From assembly GCA_026008535.1 (NCBI GenBank), contig BRKX01000018.1:24684088-24748087 (forward strand): DNA of 64,000 nt. Direction: 5' to 3'. This document shows, one piece after another, positions 24,064 to 35,030 of this stretch. This DNA comes from Perilla frutescens. Taxonomy: Eukaryota; Streptophyta; Magnoliopsida; Lamiales; Lamiaceae. Under the pieces are notes generated by a model. It worked only from the letters and a program-made list of their open reading frames with translations. It searched no databases and was not told the origin of the DNA. Both the position numbers and the translations under genes were made by a program. Numbering within the stretch: position 1 is the first letter of the stretch; each line of letters starts with the position of its first letter.

Positions 24064-26460
24064 GAAAAAAAATTCATTTTTGGTCCCATAAGACACGCCT
24101 TACTTTCTTTTTGGTCCCAACGGTGTCAATTTTGGTCATTTTTCAAAAAAATCGCTCATTTTTAGTCCCATAGGTTTGACACTATCAATTTTAGTCCCTA
24201 AAATTTAAACGGCTATTAAGAGTGAAAGACGGAAATGTTCGCACGTGCGGTACATGCGGCCTATTTTAGCGGGATTCAAACAAAAATCAATTTAAAGCCC
24301 TAATTTTCCAATTTTGAACCCTTAACTCAAGAAAATCCCAAATTCCACCCAAATCAAAACCCTAAGTTTACTTAACTAAAAAAACCCCTAAGCTTACCCT
24401 AATTTACCAGTTAATAGACTCTTGATGCCAGAACATTTTACCTCCGGTGCAAATTAGCCTCGCCACCGCAAAAATGAACCCTCTAGCAAACCTCTAGATT
24501 TCTCGAAAACCCAACGGTTAGTCCTCCTCATAGACCTAGACCCATTTCTCACACTCAAAAACCCTTCCCCTTACTTCTCCGTCGTCATACGGAAAACCGC
24601 TTTCTCATTTTTTCTCCGCTGTTCGCAGCTCTCTCTGCCTTCAAATTTTTCTTCTCCTCTCTCTCTCCGCTGCGCTCCGCTGCAGCTCTGCCCCACCAAC
24701 TCTCTACCCCTTCCCTCTCCTCCCATCTCCCTTCAGAGACTCTAGCTTCCATTTCAACCATCTTAAACTGCATTTCTACACTCACTGATCTGTCGAATTC
24801 ACCGTTCTGCCCACATGCTTCGTATTCTGCCAGCTCGTTACTTCAGTTAGCTCATGACTATGAGTGGGAGATCGAACATTATAAAATCTTCAGTGAGGAT
24901 CAATTTACAGATAATGGTTTTGTGAGAATTCATTCTAATTTGGTTGTTTTGCTTTCACCAATTGGTCAATCGGTTAATTCTGTGGTTGATTTTCTAGAGT
25001 TGCGCGAGTTTAATGATGCATTTTATGTTGTGCAAGAAGCATTTTCTATTAGGGATATTCATTTGTGCTGGGTAGATGTGAATATTGATTAATCAGAAAT
25101 TCGTGAGGCTGATGAGAGTCCTCACAGCCTTTCCCAAATTCTTACAATAGTCTACAAGAAAGTGGAATGAATGAGTACACCCGCAGCCTAAATGAAGCTC
25201 AGGAGAGAAGAAAGAGGGCTCGAAGATTTGTAAGTTTCTGGTCAAGAAATATTTTATTTTGTGATCTATTTTATTAGAGCATGTAGATTAGTGAAGAAAT
25301 ATTTTATTTTGGTGATCTATTTTATCCGACCTTAACACACTTTTTCCATGGATGTCCGAAGTTGAATCCACCATGTGTAGAAGTGGCTCAGATGATTCAC
25401 TCTCCTAGGCATATTAAACTATTTCATCCTTTTCCGTATTGCTTAGCAGTTAGTAGGTAGGACAACAATTTGTAATTTTATCTGTTGGCCATTGGAAACT
25501 TGATGGGGAGGGATTTGATCTCAAAAGCTTCACAAAATTGCTTGTTAAGGCTGTTCTTGTGGAGCTTTTGAGTTTCTGAGGTCCTCTTTACCTTTTCTGC
25601 TTGTTCAAGAACAGTGCTCTTTGCATGGAGTATGAAAATCTTAACAATTTACATATTTTTATTTTTTAGTGTAATCACCATGTTGCTGTTGTTTTTCATT
25701 TCAAGTCTGTTTCTAAAATAACGATAAATAGCCTCATTTGTGTGGCTAGAACTGAACTTCAATGCTGCTCTTCAACACACTTGCAGTGCTTGTGTTGACA
25801 GTTCTTGATAGCCTCACATATAACAAATTACCAAAATCCAATGCTGCTCTTCAACACACTTGTAGTGCTTGTGTTAGTTGTTGCTAAGTTCCCAAATATG
25901 CACAAGGTCCAAATCTTTGGAATTAATGGGGATTAATGAAGTTCCACTTTTTCCAACAGTTCATTTTAACTTAGTAGTTGGAATGCGTGATCCTCACAAT
26001 ATCTGTAAAGCAGGTTATGCATCTTTGGTGTATATAATCTGAATCTGGAACTGATGAGTATGTTTGGTTGAACTAGACATAGTTGTGGTTGTGATTTTTG
26101 CTTCTGTTTTATAGATTTGGTAAATTGTGTTTGGATATGATGTTTATTGTGTTTGGTGAGGGGGTATTTATTGATGTATATAGGTGGTAATTCTCCCTCC
26201 AAAAACATGTGGAATTTCCCACCAAAAGCATGGCAAAAATCTGTAAAATTCCCTCTAATAAATGTTACTTGATTTAGTTAAGTTTTCATTTGGGACTGGA
26301 ATTGATAGTGCAATGGGACCAAAATTGATAGTAAATTTAACGAAAATTGTAACGGCAAGGTCAAAATTGATAGTTCGTAACTTTTGGGACCAAAATTGAC
26401 ACCGTTGGGACCAAAAGGAGAGCAAGGCGTGTCCTATGGGACTAAAAATGAAAATTTCTC
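24064..26460. mobile_element. Non-autonomous MULE (MULE2), 9-bp target duplication
   Basis: Inverted termini (left GAAAAAAAATTCATTTTTGG, right read in reverse GAGAAATTTTCATTTTTAG) stay alike for about 70 bp through the CCCATA-GACACGCCTT and GGTCCCAACGGTGTC blocks. The perfect 9-bp repeat TCTTCTAGG stands at 24055-24063 and 26461-26469. The termini are related to those of MULE1 (TTCATTTTTGGTCCCA). No transposase is readable; an unrecognised open stretch lies at 24721-25092. The 2.4-kb length fits a deletion derivative or a gene-capturing MULE. Confidence 0.85.
24721..25092 (+). other. Open stretch of unknown origin inside MULE2
   Basis: One frame stays open for over 120 codons up to the TAA at 25090-25092, without an ATG. 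Its second half (FVRIHSNLVVLLSPIG, then VVDFLELREFNDAFYV) has the composition of real protein. I do not recognise the family. It may be a captured host exon or part of a second MULE gene. No splice model is claimed. Confidence 0.35.
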
Positions 26461-26469
26461 TCTTCTAGG

Positions 26470-26891
26470 TAATGCAAATCACAATTTGCTACATTTTATT
26501 CCTTTGAAATTTTGAAATTCGCGTAACTTGAATTGATTTTTAGAGGTTCTCCACTATCTTAAAATTTAACTCTATTATTAAACTCAAACCTTTTATATGC
26601 GATTTCTTCACTATAAAACAGGCTCAATGATTCATTCCAAAACACACCAGCAATCATTCTTCTAAACATTTCAAAAACATCAGTTTCTTCTTAGAGCTGT
26701 GATGAGGTGTGTGTGTGTGTGTGTGTATATATAAGGGTTTGAGTGAGGTTGAGAGAGAAATAATGTATACTGAGGTTGCGGCGCAGCTACGGAGTTATAG
26801 TGGGCAGTTGTTGCGGCAGAAAGACCTTCGTCTGAGAGGTAGAGAGAGAAGAGGGTTGTCAGCATGGTGGTTACGTAAGAGAAGGAGAAAT

Positions 26892-26937
<46 letters not shown>

Positions 26938-27130
26938 GTTTGTTGTTCTTTAGAGGTGTTTGGACTTTGGACGAGAATGAGAGAGAAGGTGAGGGAAGAT
27001 AGAGATTTTGAAAATTGATAAAAGTAGACAAAAGTAAATAGTAATTGGTAAAAAATAACAACTTTTAAAAATATGTAGTTTGTCAGGCAATTTTTACTAT
27101 AATAGACCTGGTCCCCATACCCAATCATTA
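26470..27130. other. Intergenic DNA with GT and GA microsatellites
   Basis: A GT run (about 26706-26727) and a GA run (about 26900-26932) explain the low-complexity ORFs on both strands. No gene was recognised. Confidence 0.5.
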
Positions 27131-27214
27131 GCTCAGTATACTTTTGTCAGGGCATTATCAATCAATACACAACCCTAAAACCGAAACCCTAAGTTTTAAG
27201 CCACAATTGAATGA

Positions 27215-28795
27215 ACCAAGCCTCGATTAATGAAAATAAACTACGATTAAATAAAATAAGGCCTCGATTAATTTTCAAGAAGGCCTCTATTAAATTAAAT
27301 AAGGCCACGATTAAGGCCTTGATTATTCAAAGTTAATTGAGACCTCGATTAAATAAAATGAAGGCCTCAATTAATTTTGAATAATCGAGGCCTCGATTAA
27401 ATGAAATGAAGGAGTCCTCGATTAACTTTGAATAATCGAGGCCTCGATTAAGTTTAATTTATCGAGGAGATGAAAAGGTCTCCACTAATTGTGTGGCTTC
27501 TTTATGATCCATGATTAAATTGATTGATCCACGATTGGCTTTTATTGAATGTATTTATTTCTTGTGTAAGTGAGGTAGTTACTGATCTTCATTAAATAAA
27601 AAGAAGGGAAAGTTACTAAGCTTCATTAAATAAAAAGTAGGGGAAGGTAGTAATTTGTTGACCGAATTCAATACATGGTTTTATTACTGTGTACGGTGGT
27701 AGGTAATTTTTTTGAATAAATAGACAACAACAGTCGAGCATATTCACAATACATTAAAATTTACAGAAATCCTTTTTTTTAGCAAGGGAAGAATTTTTTT
27801 TCCTTTGGAGCAAGGGTGTGAAAGTTTTATTCATCAAGAAGAAATCAGTGCTTCGTTTCTATCATTTGAAAGGCACGTTTTGTACTCTCCATTTTCGTGA
27901 AATTCTTTTGTAAATATTTCTTGTTTTGATTATATTGCATGTATGTTGTTAGAAAATAGGTGAGATGAGAGATTTGCATGTCGTAGCCTTTAATTAAATT
28001 AATAGTAGACTTTAAAAGCTAAATATGATGTTAAACGTGACTTATTATGTTAATCGAGGCTTATATTTCATTAATCGTGGCATTTGAAAAAAATCGAGGA
28101 TAATTTAATAGAGGCATAATATAAAATTACAATTAATCAAGGCAATTATAATTAATCGAGAAAATTTTAAATTAATCAAGGCTAATTTTAAGTTAATCGA
28201 TGCTCCTTTTAAATTAATCGAGGCTTGTTTTAGAAATAATCATGGCTATTTGAACTATTAATCGTGACTTTTTTTAACTTAATCGAGACCTTATTTTAAA
28301 TTTAATAGAGGCATAATTTAAATTACAATTAATTTAGGCATAATTTAAAATTAATCGAGACTATTATAATTAATCAAGGCATTTTTAATTTAATCGAGGT
28401 TAATTTTAAATTTAATTGAGGTTCCTTTAAATTAATCAAGGCTTGTTTTAGAAATAATCGTTGCTATTTGAACTATTAGTCGATGCTAATCGATGTTATT
28501 AATCGATCCTATTAATCGATGCTCTTAATTGATGTTAATTTTAGAATTAATAGAATTAATCGATGCTATTTGAACTATTAATCGTGACTAATATTAAATT
28601 TAATCGAGGCATAGAATTAATAGAATTAATCGATGCTATTTTAACTTAATCGAGACATATAATTAATAGAGTTAATCGATGCTATTTGAACTATTAATCG
28701 TGGCTAATTTTAAATTTAATCAATGTTATTTGAACTATTAATCGTGGCTAATTTTAAATTTAATCGTGGCTAATTTTAAATTTATTAATCGTGAC
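27215..28795. repeat. Dispersed AATCGAGGC word field, two orientations
   Basis: From 27215 to 27470 the word occurs mainly as GCCTCGATTAA. From 28040 to 28795 it occurs mainly as TTAATCGAGGC with variants (AATCGTGGC, AATCGATGC). Two perfect 18-bp palindromes TAATCGAGGCCTCGATTA lie at 27382-27399 and 27433-27450. Spacing is irregular, roughly 20-60 bp, so this is not a simple tandem array. The central 550 bp between the blocks has little of the word. It may belong to the 5' part of the neighbouring MULE3. Confidence 0.75.
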
Positions 28796-28799
28796 TTCT

Positions 28800-28902
28800 T
28801 CTAGGGTTTAGGGTTTGATCATGGCTTTGTAGGGTTTAGGTTTTAGGGTTTAATAGGTTTTAGGTTTTAGGGTTTAATAGGTTTTAGGGTTTATGGTTTA
28901 AT
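28800..28902. repeat. Telomere-like TTTAGGG interstitial repeats
   Basis: Around ten degenerate copies of TAGGGTTT/TTTTAGGG, the Arabidopsis-type telomere word, are seen. They stand just upstream of the MULE3 reading frame, so they could also be a promoter feature of telo-box type. Confidence 0.7.
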
Positions 28903-28935
28903 TGTGACCTCATGTAGTATTGTTTATAAATTGCA

Positions 28936-30790
28936 GATGGTTAGACATCGCATTATTGTACGACACGGTGGACGATGGAAGAGATCAGAATATGTAGATG
29001 GGGACGAGCAACTCGTGACGATGTCATCCGATAAGCTGTGTTTTATCTTACTGGTGAGGGAGGTTCACAAGTTGTTGCGGACTTGACCCAAACACGGTGG
29101 AGTATGAATTATTTTACCTGTCGAGCACCAATATCGGCAGACGGATCAGAGTTTCTTTGCAAGATGATGGAGATTTGCTGGATCTGCTTCACAAACAGAC
29201 TGCTAAGATAGTCGTGTACGTGATTTCAAGACATTTGGGCAGTTCTGGAGTCGGGCCATCTATTGGCACTGAATATAGAAATCCGTGTAGAGACGACTAT
29301 GTTCCCTACTTCTCGATGAACTACGAGGGACCAAGTAACCCTGTTGATTGCGGTCACTTCTAGCACGAAGAAGCAGAGAAGACACCTGTTGATGAAGAAG
29401 CACAAGCAGAGCCGCATGCTGGTAACAACGAAGAAGAGGTAGAAGGAGAAGAAGAGGCAGAAGAAGAAGAAGAAGAAGAAGAAGAAGAAGAAGAAGAAGA
29501 AGAAGAAGAGAATGATAGAACGAGGTTGATGGAATCATTGTTGACAGAATTATGTGGATGGATTCATTCCTCTGATCGTACAGACAGATTGTTGGGACTG
29601 ACGAGAACCGTATCATCATCTACTTCCGGTCTTCCGCATAGAGCGACGGGGCTTCGAGTAATTAGGTGGTTCCCCTTGCGGATTTAGACATTGCGGGCCC
29701 ACTGTCTTGGGATGAGGGACCAACAACACAGTCAGATACACTGCATGAGGGAACAATTTTCTGTATAAAGGATGATCTGGCTCTGGCTGTCGGAATTTAT
29801 CACATGCAGAATCGAGTTGAGTACGTCGTGTATCGATCAAATAGGACACGACTGGGCTATATCTGCAAGCGTAGCAGTGATTGTCCATTCAAGTGCTTTG
29901 CTGTTGTTAATGGACATATGTGGAGAATCTATAGTTTAACGGGACTCACACGTGCCATCTTGATATGAGTCGAATTGCTCTGCGCCAGGTTCCTACACGA
30001 GTGGTTACAAAATATTTCACGCGTAAATTGGTCAATGAGAGGACGGTTATGAAGCCGAAAGAGATGATGACAAAGCTTGTCTATGAGTTCGACATCCATA
30101 TCGATTATAGCTTCGCTCTACGTGCGACAAACATTGCCATCGAGATGATATATGGAGATTGTGACAAGTCATATGAGCAGTTGCCTGCATTTCTGCACAC
30201 TTTACAATTGCTGAATCCAGGGACTTTGATTGACATGCAGATCACGGGTGAGGATATGTTGAAGCATATGTTTCTTGCTCTCAGACCGTGTGTCAGGACA
30301 TTTCTCCATTATGCGCGTCCAGTACTTGTGATTGATGGGACACACCTTAAGGGAAGAGAACAAGGGAGTTCTGTTTGTTGCCATGACGAAGGATGGCAAC
30401 GAACAACTCTTACTTGTTGCAGTAGGGCTCGGACCGATAGAGAATGATGAATCTTGGTTGCGGTTCTTAGGCTGAGTGCACATGGCTCTGGGTGATATAG
30501 ATGACCTTCTCATCGTATCGGATCAACATCAGAGCATTAAAAATGTTGTAAAGGCCGTTTTCCCGAGAGCGAAGCACGGATTGTGCTATTATCATTTGAA
30601 GAATAAGATGACGAAGAGAGGAAAACACATGACCGCACTATTTGAGGATGCCGCCTATAGCTATCGGACAGATGCATTTTAGGTGAGCATGTCAGCCTTG
30701 GAGCAGGTGTGCCTAAATGTATACCAGAAGTTATGCAATATTGGTCTAGTGCATTGGTCCTGTTCACAGGTCCTGTACGACATTACGGTT
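28936..30790 (+). pseudogene. MULE3 transposase, 5' part, heavily decayed
   Basis: This is the N-terminal two thirds of a MULE transposase from a family different from MULE1. An acceptor-like TTGCAG precedes ATGGTTAGA at 28936. Readable blocks in three frames are: VRHGGRW and YVDGDEQL; YELFYLSS and the long segment to NPVDCGHF; an acidic poly-Glu tract encoded by a GAA microsatellite (29455-29512); a Cys block CKRSSDCPFKC with MWRIYSL; VTKYFTRKL; and the core blocks PVLVIDGTHLKG and LLIVSDQHQSI, which carry two catalytic aspartates. At least four frameshifts and several stops separate them. The gene is cut at about 30790 by the retrotransposon and resumes at 43853. Confidence 0.8.
29455..29512 (+). 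repeat. GAA microsatellite in the MULE3 frame
   Basis: About 17 GAA/GAG units encode poly-glutamate in the transposase frame and poly-leucine on the other strand; the minus-strand poly-Leu ORF is not a gene. Confidence 0.9.
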
Positions 30791-30791
30791 T

Positions 30792-33694
30792 TGTAATACC
30801 CCGTAAATTAATTACTGCTTAATTGCAGTAAACTGTTGCAATTACTATTTAGTATAGTAATTTTCAGTCAGATTAGGTCGAAAGTATCCGTTAAGTTCCA
30901 TGGAATTCAAGATCAATTAATTCACATAGGTGAATTAATTATTTCAGTTAGGGTTTAATCCTCTTTTTAATTATGGAAAGTCGGAATTGTAATTTCAGAT
31001 AAATTCAATTCCTATTCTTTTAAATTTGCGGTGTGTGTTTATCGTGAATTAGATATTCCGATAAATATTTTTAGGACTAGGAGAATCAGATATTCTCCAG
31101 TCATTAGTGTTTAAATTCAGATAATTTAATCAGGATGATTTAAAATCCGAGAGAATTAGATATTCTCTAGTTCGGATGTTTTAATGGTCGAGAAATTAAA
31201 ACCAGTATTTTGAAGTGGTATTTTAAAACCAAGTAATTTCAGATAAATTATTGTTTTAAAATAAGTGATTTATTTCATCAAGCTCGGGTAAGTTCGGGAT
31301 TTTTCCGGAGACGGAAAATATCACGATAACAGAATAACTGATATTTTAACCGGATATTTTTAGTCAACTCCCAAGGATGGGAGACCATGCTTCCCCTCAT
31401 CTCTTCCATACCCCTATGCCACTCTACCTACTCTATACGTAACACTTCCATCACCTTACCTCTACTAGTCAAAGCATGTGGGAAATCTATCTATATAAGA
31501 TTTGATAAATATAGAAGTCCCCTTCCCTTGGCATTTTCAGACCAAATTTGAGAGCGGGAGAGAAAGGGTTTTGGCTGCCAACTCTAGCACCATTCCACTT
31601 CATCACCATCTTCTTTTCTTCCATTTTCAAGAGAGAAGGAGAGTAGAAGTGACATCCATAATCAAAGCTTGATCCCACCATCTTCAACTTCTTAAAGCTT
31701 CTGTCCATTGTTCTTGAAAGGTATATCGAAAGAAATCATGAGTTATGTAGATATATATTTCTAATTTTCATGAGTTATATATATATATATAGGTTTGGTG
31801 TTGTGTTGAAAATCATGTCTTGGTTATATACAAAGCATGTTAGATGATTATGAGTTCATTAATTCATAGAGTCATGTTTGGGATGAGGTTTGATGTGTTA
31901 AAATGCATGATTCGAACATATAAAAAGGGTGTTGTGAAGTGTGGCTTGAGTTCGCGTATTTCGCGCGAGCGGGTCGGCAGATTTGCCACCTTTCAGTAAA
32001 ATGAGTGTAACTCGCTCGCTAGACATCGGATTGAGTCACCGTAAATTTTACCGGAAACTAGACTTAAGTGGATTTCCAATGATATGTGTCTCTGTTCATA
32101 ATTCATCCTGAGTCGATTGTGAAAAATCGGCAAAGTTGGGTCACAAGTTCGTTTTCAGGAATTCTGGCAGTTCTGCCACCTTCTAGTAAATCGGTCATAA
32201 CTTTTACGTTATTTATCATCTTGAGTCGCCGTAAATTTGGCCATAAACTAGACTTCTGTGGCTTTCCATCAGTATATGTCTCATCCCCTGCATCTTAACG
32301 AGTCAAAATAGAAATGTTTTCAAAGATAGACATTGTGCAGAACGTTGTTTTGTCTACGAACTTGGTGATGACTTTATTTCTAGTATCTAGTTGTGATGAT
32401 GTTAAGGTATTTTTGATACCTTAAATGATGATTATGTATGCCTTAAGATTTTTAAGCACTGGGGTCAAGATTTACGCTTAAACAAGAAAAATTTAGAATG
32501 GATACTAGACCCTAATAGGCCTTCAATTTCGTGTTGAGTCCAAATAGCGTATTTTGTTCAACGTACTCAGTTTTATGTTAACTCTATGAAGGCGAGCTAT
32601 CCAGTGCAAGATAAAGTACGAGGAGGAACTTTTGCTGCAGTTCAAGTGTTAAAACCTCGGTGAAAGGCGGGCTTTCTTTCCAACGGACTCTTAGTCCAAA
32701 TAATGATTTGAGTTTTTACTCACCTGAAGTTGTTTATTTATGATGCAAATAAGTTATTGTCATGCATAAAATGTTTTGTTTTGTATGATATCCTTATTTG
32801 TATTTGGTTAGCTCGCAAGGGGCTTTCTAACTCTTAAATCGATCGGGCCTCATGCTAACTTAGCGTGTTAATCGAGGTTAGTGTACACTTGGGTCGGTGA
32901 TATTAGGAAGAGGAAAAGGCGGAACGGAGCTATTCCTGACTAGGACATCGACGATGCTAAACGTCCGTGGAAAAGACTGAGCGGAGCTATTCCTCGGAGT
33001 TTAGTTCAGATATGTATTCGTGGAAAAGGCTTTAGCGGAGCTATTCCTCGACGTCTTTGGAAAAGGCTTAAGCGGAGCTATTCCTTGGCATTCAGTTTGG
33101 ATATGGATGATCATACAACAGAAAAGAGCGCTCAAAAATAGAAAATGATTTAGTAAAACATAGGGCCTTTTCAGATAAAACCCCTGTGTGTTTACTCGGA
33201 TGCATGATAATAAAACCAGTTTTAACAAATGTTCATAATATCAGATATATTATGATATTTTTGGCAATATGTTCACTGAGTACCCTTGTACTAAGCCCTA
33301 CATGTTTGTTTTTAAATGTGCAGGTTGAGCTGGTGTTGAAGAGAGAAGTGCTGAGAGTGGAGTTCCTTTTGTACAAGGCTCAGATGGTCTTGTATTTTAA
33401 ATGTCTTTCTTTTGCTTCCGCAACTCAGCTATATAACAAGTCTAATATTACAGCTTTTGATTTTGGACGAGTCCAATACCTCGATAATTAATTAAGTACT
33501 ATTATTATTATGTCTCTTGTGAGTACTTAAAATCAGTTCAGAATTCGAGTTCACAGCAAATATCGTTCCTGGAATGTAGTAGTTCATTCCTTTAATTAAT
33601 TATTTTCGGTTCGCGTCTTGATCCATCATTCATTGGGATCGAGTCGTGCCAGTCACACTTCATATTAATCAGATATTAATGTGGGGTCGTGACA
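30792..33694 (+). repeat. 5' LTR of the gypsy element
   Basis: It starts TGTAATACCCCG and ends GTCGTGACA, 2903 bp. It is shorter than the 3' LTR because of indels: a stretch of about 76 bp near 31600 and about 180 bp of internally repeated sequence near 32110-32160 are missing. Hairpins with CAGAT/TAGAT loops occur at 30983-31261 and at the LTR end (33661-33683). The short ORFs inside it are not regarded as genes. Confidence 0.9.
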
Positions 33695-33697
33695 GAG

Positions 33698-33709
33698 TGG
33701 TATCAGAGC
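33698..33709 (+). other. Primer-binding site, initiator tRNA-Met type
   Basis: TGGTATCAGAGC, the complement of the 3' end of plant initiator tRNA-Met, lies three bases after the 5' LTR. It would prime minus-strand DNA synthesis. Confidence 0.9.
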
Positions 33710-33866
33710 GCGTGTTTTTGCTTTGAGCTCTAAGTTCTTTCAGTTAAGTCTAAGATTGTTCCTTAGACTGTTCAGTGATCAGTTAACAACTCTCAGCACT
33801 CCCTCACCTCAGTCTCAACCAAAGAAAGAAAGGCATGTGATTGTCAAAATTACAATATTCAAACAG

Positions 33867-34283
33867 GCCATTCAGATAATGGCGAGATTTTGAAAATCTT
33901 TTGGTCAGGCTATTCAGATAATAGCAAAGTTATAACAATTTTCAGTTAAGCCATTTAGATAAATGGTGAGACTTTTATAAAAGTATTCAGATCACGCCAT
34001 CCAGATGTTGGCAAAATTTTCTAGTAAGACCATTCAGATAATGGCATGGTAAGACCAATCAGATATTGGCAAAAGTTTTGCATCGGAAAAAGTTTTTGAA
34101 AGCCCTTTATCTTTAAAAGAGTTTCAGTTATTTTTGTTTCATTGAGGCAAGCTCACGATGTAACAGTTAAGTAAGCACCCAAGGTTGCCAGATTGTAGCA
34201 GTGCAGTTTAGATAATTGCAAAGTTTCATTAAGTCAGACTTTAGATAAGTCGAGCTTTTACAAGATCAGACTTTAGATAAGTC
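33867..34283 (+). repeat. Hairpin array A in the retrotransposon leader (CAGAT/TAGAT loops)
   Basis: Nine short hairpins carry the loop CAGAT or TAGAT (one stem can close further into it). Positions: 33867-33883 (stem GCCATT/AATGGC), 33909-33925 (GCTATT/AATAGC), 33950-33967, 33996-34012 (one mismatch), 34030-34044 (CCATT/AATGG), 34055-34069 (CCAAT/ATTGG), 34203-34219 (GCAGTT/AATTGC, one G.U), 34237-34251 and 34269-34283 (GACTT/AAGTC). Stem bases vary in a paired way while the loop stays. Confidence 0.75.
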
Positions 34284-34529
34284 AGGTTGTTTCATGAATT
34301 TAAGCCTCAGAGAACGTAGAGGAATTTAGAGGAATCTAGATTGCCTTAGTTCCCTTTAAGTTGGCTTTCATTTAAGTAAAGACTCAGTCAGTGGAACCTG
34401 ATGAAGAAATTTAGCAAGTCCAAGAACTTGAAGGAAAAAGACAAGTTTCAGAAGCAGATTTAGTTTCAGGAGGCATGATGATCAGGAATTCCAGTTCCAG
34501 TAGCTGATGCATCAAGTCCTCATTCCAGT

Positions 34530-34853
34530 AAGGTTTGCGAATTAGCGTTTCAAAACCTTGAGCTGAATTTATTTTGAGTCAGTGTCTCAAAATAAATCAG
34601 GCAAGGAACTTTCAAGATAGAATCTTGAAAATTTTAGTTCGAGTCAGCGTCTCGAACTAGATCCTTTAGAAATTTTACTTTTTGAGTCAGCGTCTCGAAA
34701 AGGGTAACCTCAAAATTTTTATCTCAAGTTAGCGTCTCGAGGTAAAACTTCAGTATTTGAGTCAGCATCTCAAATAGTAAGTTCAGAGTTTTCAAGTCAG
34801 AAACTTGAAAAGTAGCCAGGAGATTTCTATTTCAAGTTAGCGTATTGAAATAG
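34530..34853 (+). repeat. Hairpin array B in the retrotransposon leader (TCAGCGT loops)
   Basis: Nine hairpins follow one another: 34530-34559 (7-bp stem, long loop holding TTAGCGT), 34567-34597 (12-bp perfect stem, loop TCAGTGT), 34610-34630 (9-bp stem, AGA loop), 34635-34659 (9 bp, TCAGCGT), 34678-34702 (9 bp with one G.U, TCAGCGT), 34718-34746 (11 positions, one mismatch, one G.U, TTAGCGT), 34754-34776 (8 bp, TCAGCAT), 34789-34811 (8 bp, TCAGAAA), 34827-34853 (9 bp, loop containing TTAGCGT). Stem sequences differ widely but stay paired. Confidence 0.8.
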
Positions 34854-35030
34854 AGTTTAAGAGTTCAAGATTTTCCAGCAGAAGTTTTGAAAGTCGATTA
34901 GAGATGTACGGCACGGAAGAGTGTACCCTATCCAATATCTGTAGCATAGTATACCTTATGGTTCATGACTTGTGAGCCAGAGAGCGGGGATACCTTAGCA
35001 GAGTTCTTATCATGCTACCACGAGCTATGA

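Noticed and set aside
26795..27128. Ser/Leu-repeat ORFs on the minus strand
   Set aside because: They are read from a GA microsatellite.
29260..29619. Minus-strand ORF with a long poly-Leu run
   Set aside because: It is the complement of the GAA microsatellite that encodes poly-Glu in the MULE3 transposase frame.
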